Shown here piece by piece: positions 7,136-13,794 of a DNA stretch of 21,217 nt. Under the pieces are notes generated by a model, which ran no database searches, had not been told where the DNA came from, and worked only from the letters and a program-made list of their open reading frames with translations. Position 1 is the first letter of the stretch. Each line of letters opens with the position of its first letter. Origin of the DNA: Coprothermobacter sp. (lineage in GTDB: Bacteria > Coprothermobacterota > Coprothermobacteria > Coprothermobacterales > Coprothermobacteraceae); assembly GCA_012842545.1 (NCBI GenBank), contig DUSQ01000017.1:1-21217 (forward strand). Direction: 5' to 3'. Position numbers and translations under genes: made by a program.

Positions 7136-7558
7136 ATGAAACCTCTCAGAAAAGAGCGGCTCCAGCAGGCAATAAAGCAGGAATTGTCCAAGATTCTGCT
7201 GGAGGACATGAATGATGAACGTCTCAAGTTTGTGACCGTTACGGATGTGGAATTGTCTGACGATCAGAAGTATTTGAAGGTTTACTTCTCCACAATGCCG
7301 GGAAAAGATTCAGAACAAATCCTACAGTCTTTAGAAAGAATAAAGGGTTATATTAGTGGCGAGGTTGCGCGGACGCTGAGATTGAGATTTGCGCCTGAAA
7401 TAAAGTTTGAACTTGACGACTCCATTGAAAGAGGAGTTCGCATGGTAAGGCTGCTGGAAGATTTAGAAAAGAAGGATAATACCGGCGAAGATGAAATCAA
7501 TGAAGATGGACTCGAAGAAAATACTGAAGGAAATAACGAAGAGTCGCAAGGGAATTAA
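7136..7558 (+). CDS. rbfA: Ribosome-binding factor A
   Basis: A 140-residue protein with the single RbfA KH-like domain: RKERLQQAIKQELSKILLED, then FVTVTDVELSDDQKYLKVYF and LRLRFAPEIKFELDDSIERG. RbfA binds the immature 30S subunit at the central pseudoknot. ATG 7136 is preceded by AAGGGGTGA. The last 30 residues form an acidic, low-complexity tail (rich in E, D, N), whose codons also encode the start of the next gene. The infB-DUF503-rbfA order is typical. Confidence 0.93.
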   Translation: MKPLRKERLQQAIKQELSKILLEDMNDERLKFVTVTDVELSDDQKYLKVYFSTMPGKDSEQILQSLERIKGYISGEVARTLRLRFAPEIKFELDDSIERGVRMVRLLEDLEKKDNTGEDEINEDGLEENTEGNNEESQGN

Positions 7559-8726
7559 GATCGTCACTCACGAAAGGCCAGATGTGGATGCACTGGGTTC
7601 TGTGGCCGGTATGGGATGGATACTTCATTCCATGCCGATGCCATTTTTTACTTGTGTGGAAACTTGGCTCTCTTTTCACCCGGATCTGCGGCCACCGTCA
7701 TCAGCGTCAGCCTGTGACATGCAGTTGGTTCTGGATGTTTCCGATCCCAATAGAACGTACGGATTTGACACTGGTCTACACACGGTGGTTATTGACCACC
7801 ACCCAGTAGACAAAGTGCCGTTCTTTAGCGTTGTCGATCCAGCTTGCTGTGCCACATCAGCTCTATTGTCTGAGTTGTTTTCCGACTACTTAGATGATAG
7901 GTCATCAACGTGTTTCCTGGCAGGGGTGTTAGCTGATACAGGTGTGCTCTCTTACAGCAATGTGGATGAGCGTGCTTTAAGAGATGCTATAAGGCTTATA
8001 CAGTGCGGCGCAAAATGGGAAATTGCCTACGGTGAAGCCACAAAGATCTGCGGCATGGAACAGGCGAAACACATTGCGCAACTCCTTAGAAGGGTGTATG
8101 AATACAAGCCTGGGGTTTTTGTTTTAACTGTACCAAAGGAAGATAGGGTAAAGTTCGGTTTTACCGACGCTGATTGCAGCAGCGCTTTATCCATTATGCA
8201 GTGGATAGGTAAAGGCTGCTTATTCATCTCAGCTCGAGAAAACAATAACCAAGCTCAAATTACTAATATCTCTTTTCGTTCAAGATATCCTTTTGAGGCC
8301 ATCAAGTACGCAAAAGCTTTTGGTGGTGGTGGACATAGAATGGCTGCAGCTGCTAAGGTTTCTATGGGGTTAGGCGAGGTCATGGAAGAAGTGCTAGCTT
8401 TGGTGGATACTGATGTGCCTGCATTCACTCAAGAATGCAACGAGCCACCGCAGCTAAGTGAACTGGACTTGCAGCTTTCACAAGCCTATGCTGAATCAGA
8501 ACTCTTGAGTGTTAACGTGAGTGAGGACCTGCTAGAAGGCATGTCTCAGCTAATCTCTAAAGGTGCCAACGCTGAGAGGGCAGCTATGAAGGTACGTGAG
8601 GACATCACTTTGGAAAGCTTACATGAGTTGGCTGACTGGATCAACGGTAGTGGAGATGTTAGCAATCCCAGAACACTTGTTCAACGCATTTTCGCCAGAC
8701 AGGTGGACCCTTCATGCCAGAGTTAA
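7491..8726 (+). CDS. DHH/DHHA1 phosphoesterase, NrnA-like (oligoribonuclease/pAp phosphatase)
   Basis: The 411-residue protein carries the DHH metal-binding motifs: THERPDVDALGS (about 26-37), LDVSD (about 81-85), VIDHHPVD (about 100-107) and GVLADTG (about 150-156). The DHHA1 substrate loop is FGGGGHRMAAAA (about 276-287). This matches NrnA-type enzymes, which degrade nanoRNAs and dephosphorylate pAp. About 105 residues follow DHHA1, whereas NrnA is usually near 320 residues in total. Start choice among ATG 7491, 7500 and 7506 is uncertain; it overlaps rbfA by 53-68 nt. The rbfA-nrnA-truB-ribF order is common. Confidence 0.85.
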   Translation: MKSMKMDSKKILKEITKSRKGIKIVTHERPDVDALGSVAGMGWILHSMPMPFFTCVETWLSFHPDLRPPSSASACDMQLVLDVSDPNRTYGFDTGLHTVVIDHHPVDKVPFFSVVDPACCATSALLSELFSDYLDDRSSTCFLAGVLADTGVLSYSNVDERALRDAIRLIQCGAKWEIAYGEATKICGMEQAKHIAQLLRRVYEYKPGVFVLTVPKEDRVKFGFTDADCSSALSIMQWIGKGCLFISARENNNQAQITNISFRSRYPFEAIKYAKAFGGGGHRMAAAAKVSMGLGEVMEEVLALVDTDVPAFTQECNEPPQLSELDLQLSQAYAESELLSVNVSEDLLEGMSQLISKGANAERAAMKVREDITLESLHELADWINGSGDVSNPRTLVQRIFARQVDPSCQS

Positions 8727-9586
8727 ATGGTTTTTTGTGGACAATTAAACCCAAAGGCCTGAAACCCATGGCGTTCTTGTCCAAAGTGAAGTCTGCACTT
8801 GGTGTAAAGAAAGCTGGTTACGTGGGAGCGTTAGATCCTTTTGCCTGGGGCCTCATGCCGGTTTGCATAGGACGAGCTTGTCGCTTTTCTGACTATTTCC
8901 TTTCACTACCCAAGACTTACGTGTGCGCACTTCAGTTTGGCTTAGAGACAGATACATGGGACATAACGGGAAACACTACTGGTGTTTCCGAGCGCAGACC
9001 AAGTACGGCAGAACTGGTAAGCTGCTTGAACAAGCTCAAGGGCGACATCGAGTATCCCATACCACCTCTTTCCTCGAAAAAGGTGAACGGTAAGAGGCTT
9101 TACCATCTCTTTTACGAGGGCAAACCCGTTACAGACCTTAAAGGGGTTGCTCATGTGAGCACAAGCCTGCTACTGGAGGTGCAAGAAGCGTCACAGCGGG
9201 GAGTTGAAAAAGCCGTAGTCCTGTTTGAGGTTAGCAAAGGTACATATATAAGGGGACTTGCAATGAAAATTGGTGAAATAGTAGGTTCTCCATGCGTGGT
9301 TTCAGACCTGGCGCGCGTCAGAATTGGGCACATAAGCATTGATTCTGGAATACCTCTAGAAGAGTTGAACACGGAGAAAGTGGTCCGCATTGAAGAAGCG
9401 CTATCTTTCTTGCCCGACATCAAAGTTGAAGGTGATGAAGAAAAATGCTTGAGACAATCAGGCAAAGCAGACTATTTGTTATATGCCAATGAAGATTCTT
9501 CATACTACAGAATATGGGGAACACAGGGTTTCATGGGTGTTGGTAAGATTAGTCAAGGAGAGTTGGTGATGGAACGTTGGTGGTAA
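8714..9586 (+). CDS. truB: tRNA pseudouridine(55) synthase TruB, divergent
   Basis: A 290-residue protein with the TruB fold signatures: GYVGALDPFAWGLMPVCIG (35-53) containing the catalytic Asp41, PIPPLSSKKVNGKRLYHLF (about 116-134), and SKGTYIRGLAMKIGE (about 175-189), followed by a short PUA-like C-terminus. It would convert U55 of the T loop to pseudouridine. Unusually, the conserved His of the GHTGxLDP motif is Tyr36 and the following Thr is Val37. In the YIRxLxxDLG motif the Asp is Lys. ATG 8714 overlaps the upstream gene by 13 nt, and the 3' end overlaps ribF by 10 nt. Confidence 0.88.
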   Translation: MPELNGFLWTIKPKGLKPMAFLSKVKSALGVKKAGYVGALDPFAWGLMPVCIGRACRFSDYFLSLPKTYVCALQFGLETDTWDITGNTTGVSERRPSTAELVSCLNKLKGDIEYPIPPLSSKKVNGKRLYHLFYEGKPVTDLKGVAHVSTSLLLEVQEASQRGVEKAVVLFEVSKGTYIRGLAMKIGEIVGSPCVVSDLARVRIGHISIDSGIPLEELNTEKVVRIEEALSFLPDIKVEGDEEKCLRQSGKADYLLYANEDSSYYRIWGTQGFMGVGKISQGELVMERWW

Positions 9587-10527
9587 GCGTTGTAGAAGAT
9601 AAGATAGAAAAGGTCGTGATGATCGTATTCGGTGGATTTGAGTCCATACATTTAGGACATCGTAGATTGCTTTCGCATATCAGCGGAATGGATCGCTCAG
9701 CTGTATTGACTTTTGAACCATTGCCGAAGGAAGCCATGGGTTACAGCCAAAGTAGGATTCTTACTGATGATGAAAGGCTGTGCGCTTTTGAAAGCATGGG
9801 CATAAGTCAGGTAATAAAGCTTCCTTTTGAAAGGATAAAGGACTTGGAACCTGAGGAGTTTCTTTCAAAATACTTGATGGGTGTTCAAACCATAGTAGTT
9901 GGTGAAAACTTCCGTTTTGGACGTAACGCTGTAGGGGACATTGGGTTGCTCAAAAAGTGGTGTCAGCTCAAAGGAAAGAACTTAATAGTGGAGCCTCTGG
10001 TGTCAGTGGATGGCGAAACAGTTAGTACTAAGGCGATAAAGAGCTATATCCACGAGGGCAACATGGAAAGGGCATTTAGACTGTTGGGTTATCCCTATTT
10101 CATAAGAGGACCTAGGGTCCATGGAAACAAGATTGGTAGTAAGATAGGAGTTCCCACCATAAACCTGCACTGGAGTAAACAAAAGACGCGGCCGCCCTAC
10201 GGAGTTTATGACGGATTTTTACTAAGCAATCAGTGGTCGGGCCCTGCTCTGGCTTCTTTTGGAAAGGCGCCGACCTTTGACCGAAAAGATGTGCTTTTAG
10301 AGATATATGTTCCTGGCGTTGATCTGGACATTGCGGCAGGAGAAATCGTGCTGTATGGCTTCCACAGGTTCATCAGAGAAGAAAAGAAGTTCCCAGACGC
10401 TACCTCCTTGGTACAACAAATTAGAGAAGACGAGAATGTTTTAGAAATGGACACCGATTTAATCAACAGCGAAATGGATCAGCTGCTTAAACTGTTTAAT
10501 AGAGCTTGTCTCTTACCTTCTAGGTAG
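9577..10527 (+). CDS. ribF: Bifunctional riboflavin kinase / FMN adenylyltransferase
   Basis: About 316 residues. The N-terminal FAD synthetase domain has FGGFESIHLGHRRLL (18-32), VVGENFRFGRNAVGD and VSTKAIKSYIHEGN. The C-terminal riboflavin kinase domain has GSKIGVPTINLHW, PPYGVYDGF and EIVLYGFHRFIREEKKFPD. It makes FMN and then FAD from riboflavin. The usual GNFDGVHLGH motif is altered to GGFESIHLGH, with the HxGH residues kept. The start is TTG 9577 or GTG 9580, with ATG 9619 as a fallback; no ribosome binding site is ideally spaced. The 3' end overlaps convergent hypB by 49 nt. Confidence 0.87.
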   Translation: MVVSVVEDKIEKVVMIVFGGFESIHLGHRRLLSHISGMDRSAVLTFEPLPKEAMGYSQSRILTDDERLCAFESMGISQVIKLPFERIKDLEPEEFLSKYLMGVQTIVVGENFRFGRNAVGDIGLLKKWCQLKGKNLIVEPLVSVDGETVSTKAIKSYIHEGNMERAFRLLGYPYFIRGPRVHGNKIGSKIGVPTINLHWSKQKTRPPYGVYDGFLLSNQWSGPALASFGKAPTFDRKDVLLEIYVPGVDLDIAAGEIVLYGFHRFIREEKKFPDATSLVQQIREDENVLEMDTDLINSEMDQLLKLFNRACLLPSR

Positions 10528-11201
10528 GTCACAATTGGACTGATGCTGTCTTCATCCTTTGCTGAAAAAGTGAGTATTTGAACGTTAGGATTAATTTGGC
10601 GCACACTTTGTTTGAACTTCTCAATGTCAAGCTCCATGACAGGTGCCAAATCGACTTTGGTCAAGACTACCGTGGTGGCTTTAGTGAACATGGGAGGATA
10701 CTTTATGGGCTTGTCGAACCCTTCGGGAATGGAGTAAACTAGTAGTCTTTCGTGTTCACCCAAGTTGAAATCAGAAGGGCAAACCAAGTTGCCAACGTTT
10801 TCAATGAAGACAAATTCAGGCTTGTATTCCACTAATAATCGAAGTTTGTCTGCTATCCAGGGAGCCTCCAAGTGGCATGCCGAGCCATAAACGTCTGTGT
10901 TGACCTGCACCACGGGTACGCCTATCTTTGCAAATTCGATGGAATCAACCGAAGACGCTATATCGCCTTCCAATACTGCAATCTTTAGGTGCTTAGCTAA
11001 GGCTTTAATGAGTGTAGTCTTTCCACTGCCTGGAGATCCCATGACGTTAGTAAGAAATACGCCTCTATCAGTGTAAAGATGAAATATCTCATGAGCTACC
11101 TCATCGTTCGCTTGAAGGATGTTTTTCCCAAGGTTGATACGTGTAACGTCTTCAGATGGACCGTGTCCCTCTAAGTGTTCAAAAAAAAGCATTCTTTTCA
11201 T
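10479..11201 (-). CDS. hypB: Hydrogenase nickel-incorporation GTPase HypB
   Basis: The 240-residue SIMIBI-class GTPase has P-loop GSPGSGKTTL (55-64), the metal site YGSACHLEA (Cys109-His110), NLVCPSDFNLGEH (Cys141) and TKVD (171-174). It delivers nickel to the hydrogenase large subunit together with HypA. The N-terminus lacks both the CxxCGC nickel site and the His-rich stretch present in some HypB proteins. AAGGAGGT lies upstream inside hypA, and ATGA is shared with the hypA stop (4-nt overlap). It is the last gene of the hyp operon and overlaps the ribF 3' end. Confidence 0.95.
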   Translation of the reverse strand: MKRMLFFEHLEGHGPSEDVTRINLGKNILQANDEVAHEIFHLYTDRGVFLTNVMGSPGSGKTTLIKALAKHLKIAVLEGDIASSVDSIEFAKIGVPVVQVNTDVYGSACHLEAPWIADKLRLLVEYKPEFVFIENVGNLVCPSDFNLGEHERLLVYSIPEGFDKPIKYPPMFTKATTVVLTKVDLAPVMELDIEKFKQSVRQINPNVQILTFSAKDEDSISPIVTYLEGKRQALLNSLSS

Positions 11202-11578
11202 GTTGTTCTTTCTACCTCCTTATTATTGTTAGTACTGTTTTCTACGTCGATGTACTGTATCTCCAATTCATTTCCGCTTATGAAGGTAACATTACTGCTC
11301 TTACACTTTGGGCACCAGAAAAGTTCTCGCGAAGGTTCGAAAACGTTCTTGCAATCGTTGCACTGGAAGAGAACTGGTGCCAGAACGATATCAAAGGTGG
11401 CATTAGTTAACCCCTCCTCTGGTGCTATGAGGTTCAGATACATGTTCAACGCATCCGGTATGATGCCTGACATTTTTCCAATTTTGAGACCAACACTCTT
11501 TACCAAGTTTGGATCAATCTCACCCAGTTCTTTCTTGATTTGGTAAATCGTGTGCTTTGCCACATAATACTCATGCAT
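11198..11578 (-). CDS. hypA: Hydrogenase nickel-insertion protein HypA
   Basis: A 126-residue protein starting MHEYYVAKHTIYQI. The His2-Glu3 pair is the nickel ligand of HypA. The zinc site is two CxxC pairs, QCNDC (73-76) and WCPKC (89-92). The C-terminal tail after residue 110 (NSTNNNKEVERTT) is hydrophilic and probably disordered. HypA works with HypB to insert nickel after Fe(CN)2CO has been delivered. It lies 12 nt downstream of hypE. Confidence 0.94.
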   Translation of the reverse strand: MHEYYVAKHTIYQIKKELGEIDPNLVKSVGLKIGKMSGIIPDALNMYLNLIAPEEGLTNATFDIVLAPVLFQCNDCKNVFEPSRELFWCPKCKSSNVTFISGNELEIQYIDVENSTNNNKEVERTT

Positions 11579-11590
11579 GGCTGGCTCCGG

Positions 11591-12550
11591 TCAGCATATT
11601 CTTGGCAGTATTTCGCCCGTCAATGGCGGAACAAAGGTCTCATAACCATCAACGACTTTGGTTAGTGTTTTATGATCATTGACCACTTCTCCAATTATGG
11701 ACGAGTTAGGTGCAAAAGGCTTTAAAAGCTCTAAAAGCTCATGAGCTTTGTCTGGACTAATCACGATTACCATTCTTCCTTCCGAAGCAAGATGAAGAGG
11801 CTCGATACCGAGAAGCTCGCATACGCCAGTCACCTCAGGGATAATGGGCACTTGTTCTTGAAAGAGCCTCACACCCAGAGAAAACTCTCTGCAGAACTCT
11901 TGAAGAACGGTGCCTACACCACCGCGAGTAGGATCCCTCATCCACCTCAATTGGGCTTGAAAAGGTTGTAAGACTTCGGGGAGCCAGTAGAGTGGTTCAC
12001 AGTCACTTGTTAGCTGAGCCTCAAGGTCAAACTTCTTCGATGCAAGAAGCATGGCTGCGCCATGTCTGGCAATGTCGCCCGTCACGATAACTGCGTCTCC
12101 TGGCACCGGTGCTGAAAACTCCAGCAGTTTCTCGCCGATCCCCGATGTGGTAATAAAGATTTTATCAGCGGCTCCCCTTTGGACTACTTTGGTGTCTCCA
12201 GTAACGACCTTCACTCGAGCCAGCTTAGATGTTCTACGAACATCTTCCAAGACTCTGCGCACTACGTCGGTGTCCAATCCTTCCTCCAGAATAAGGCTTA
12301 ACGCTAATGCTGCAGGTCTAGCCCCTGCAGCTACCAAGTCGTTTACTGTGCCACTTACAGCCAATGTTCCAATGGAACCACCTGGGAAAAAAGGTGGATC
12401 AGCTACGAAGCTATCTATGGTAAAAGCAGTTCTACCCACAATAGCAGCGTCACCAGAAATGCTCTGTTCCAATACTGGAAAAACAGTTTCTTCCAAAAAA
12501 TGGGTCATCTCTTCTCCACCCGTGCCAATGCTGAGTGTGATTTTATCCAT
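11591..12550 (-). CDS. hypE: Carbamoyl dehydratase HypE
   Basis: A 319-residue AIR-synthase-like protein. It begins MDKITLSIGTGGEEMTHFLE, the family's N-terminal pattern, has FFPGGSIGTLAVSGTVNDL and MRDPTRGGVGTVLQEF, and ends in PRIC. The terminal Cys319 is the residue carbamoylated by HypF and dehydrated to thiocyanate, the cyanide source for the active site. ATG at 12550 is chosen although the frame runs further upstream; GGAGGT precedes it, and it overlaps the hypD stop by 8 nt. Confidence 0.95.
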   Translation of the reverse strand: MDKITLSIGTGGEEMTHFLEETVFPVLEQSISGDAAIVGRTAFTIDSFVADPPFFPGGSIGTLAVSGTVNDLVAAGARPAALALSLILEEGLDTDVVRRVLEDVRRTSKLARVKVVTGDTKVVQRGAADKIFITTSGIGEKLLEFSAPVPGDAVIVTGDIARHGAAMLLASKKFDLEAQLTSDCEPLYWLPEVLQPFQAQLRWMRDPTRGGVGTVLQEFCREFSLGVRLFQEQVPIIPEVTGVCELLGIEPLHLASEGRMVIVISPDKAHELLELLKPFAPNSSIIGEVVNDHKTLTKVVDGYETFVPPLTGEILPRIC

Positions 12551-13586
12551 GTAGGTTTGCACCTCCATATCTAAACCAAGCAGCGCAAGCACCTTCTGAA
12601 GAAACCATACAAGGACCCACTGGATTTTGTGGGGTGCACGCCGAGGCAAATAAAGGGCAGCTGGCTGGATCTGCGGCGCCCAAAACTACTTCCGCGCACC
12701 TGCATCCTGGTGGGGAGCTGACTTGAGGTTCCTCGACGGGGAACTGTATCTGAGCGTCCAAGTGTGAGAACTCCTTCTTGAGCACCATGGCACTGCTTGG
12801 AATGAAACCCAAGCCTCTCCAGAATCCTCCTCCCACTTCAAAATAACTGCTTATGAGCAGCTGAGCTTTCTCATTCCCGTCTTCACGGACTACCTCAGGG
12901 TATGCATTTATGACATCGAACTCGCCATTTACAATAAGCTTAAGTAGAATCTTTATTCCTCTGAGCATTTGGTCTTTACTAAAGCCAGTTACTACACCGG
13001 GGATGCCTGAAGAACTCAATATGGGTTTGTAAGCACTTGCCCCTATGATGGCAGAGACATGTCCAGGTAGCAGAAGGCCATCTATGTTTACGCGTCCAGA
13101 TTCAAACAAGACTTGCAGAGCTGGAACAAGTCGTTTGTGATTCACCATGAAGAACAGGTTCTTAGCGTTTAGAGTTTCGCGGTCCTGGATAGCGGCCGCT
13201 ACTGCCGGCATAGTGGTTTCAAATCCTACGGCAAAAAAGACGCAAGTTTCGTCCTTATGTTCCATGGCATACTTTACTGCATCTACTGGTGAATACACGA
13301 CTTGAACCTTCTTACCTTCACTTCGCAGCGTAGCTAGGGAACCAAGAGGAGTAGGGACCTTGACCATATCACCAAAAGTGATAATCGTGAGGTCGTATTT
13401 CTTTGCCATTAGTATGACTCTGGCTAAGTCCCTGTCATCAGTTACGCAAACGGGACACCCTGGTCCACTTACAAGCTTTACCCAATCGGGAAGCGAGAAG
13501 CGTATACCAGTTCTGAAGAGCTCATGGGTATGAGTACCGCATACCTCCATAATGGTAGCGGGTCTAGTTGAGGAAAACGTCCTCAT
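12543..13586 (-). CDS. hypD: Hydrogenase Fe(CN)2CO assembly protein HypD
   Basis: A 347-residue iron-sulfur protein. It carries MEVCGTHTHE (Cys16), VSGPGCPVCVTD (Cys44, Cys47) and the C-terminal [4Fe-4S] cysteine set in GCRCAEVVLG, CPLFASACTPQNPVGPC and EGACAAWF. With HypC it forms the scaffold on which Fe receives two CN and one CO. Starts GTG 13589 and ATG 13586 are adjacent; ATG has the better spacing from AAGGAAC. It overlaps the hypC 3' end by about 23 nt. Confidence 0.95.
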   Translation of the reverse strand: MRTFSSTRPATIMEVCGTHTHELFRTGIRFSLPDWVKLVSGPGCPVCVTDDRDLARVILMAKKYDLTIITFGDMVKVPTPLGSLATLRSEGKKVQVVYSPVDAVKYAMEHKDETCVFFAVGFETTMPAVAAAIQDRETLNAKNLFFMVNHKRLVPALQVLFESGRVNIDGLLLPGHVSAIIGASAYKPILSSSGIPGVVTGFSKDQMLRGIKILLKLIVNGEFDVINAYPEVVREDGNEKAQLLISSYFEVGGGFWRGLGFIPSSAMVLKKEFSHLDAQIQFPVEEPQVSSPPGCRCAEVVLGAADPASCPLFASACTPQNPVGPCMVSSEGACAAWFRYGGANLHG

Positions 13587-13794
13587 CACTTAGTTCCTTC
13601 CACATTTCCAGTGTTTCTTGTGCCTCTTCTTGGTTCATTATTTCAATAGCCATTCCAGCATGTACCATGACATAGTCGCCTGGTTTTACATCTGGCACCA
13701 CGTCTATTCTAATTTCTCTGCGGACGTTCATGAAGGATGCTAACGCTTTGTTCCCTTGTATTTCCTCCACTAACATGGGTATTCCCAAACACAT
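13564..13794 (-). CDS. hypC: Hydrogenase assembly chaperone HypC
   Basis: A 76-residue protein of normal HypC/HupF length, starting MCLGIPMLVEEIQGNKALAS. The Cys2 residue, exposed after Met removal, holds Fe with HypD and escorts it to the large subunit. The core DVKPGDYVMVHAGMAIEIMN is the family's OB-fold signature. AGGAGGAAGGACA precedes ATG at 13794. The first 86 nt lie within the 3' end of hypF in another frame. Confidence 0.95.
   Translation of the reverse strand: MCLGIPMLVEEIQGNKALASFMNVRREIRIDVVPDVKPGDYVMVHAGMAIEIMNQEEAQETLEMWKELSDEDVFLN

Noticed and set aside
12309..12331. 8-bp inverted repeat GCTGCAGG / CCTGCAGC inside hypE
   Set aside because: It falls in alanine-rich coding sequence, where GCTGCA-type codons recur; the length is within chance.
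12551..12649. Longer hypE with an N-terminal hydrophobic segment
   Set aside because: The extra 33 residues lie in the hypD cysteine-rich 3' end. HypE homologues start at the MDKITLS-type sequence, which has a ribosome binding site.
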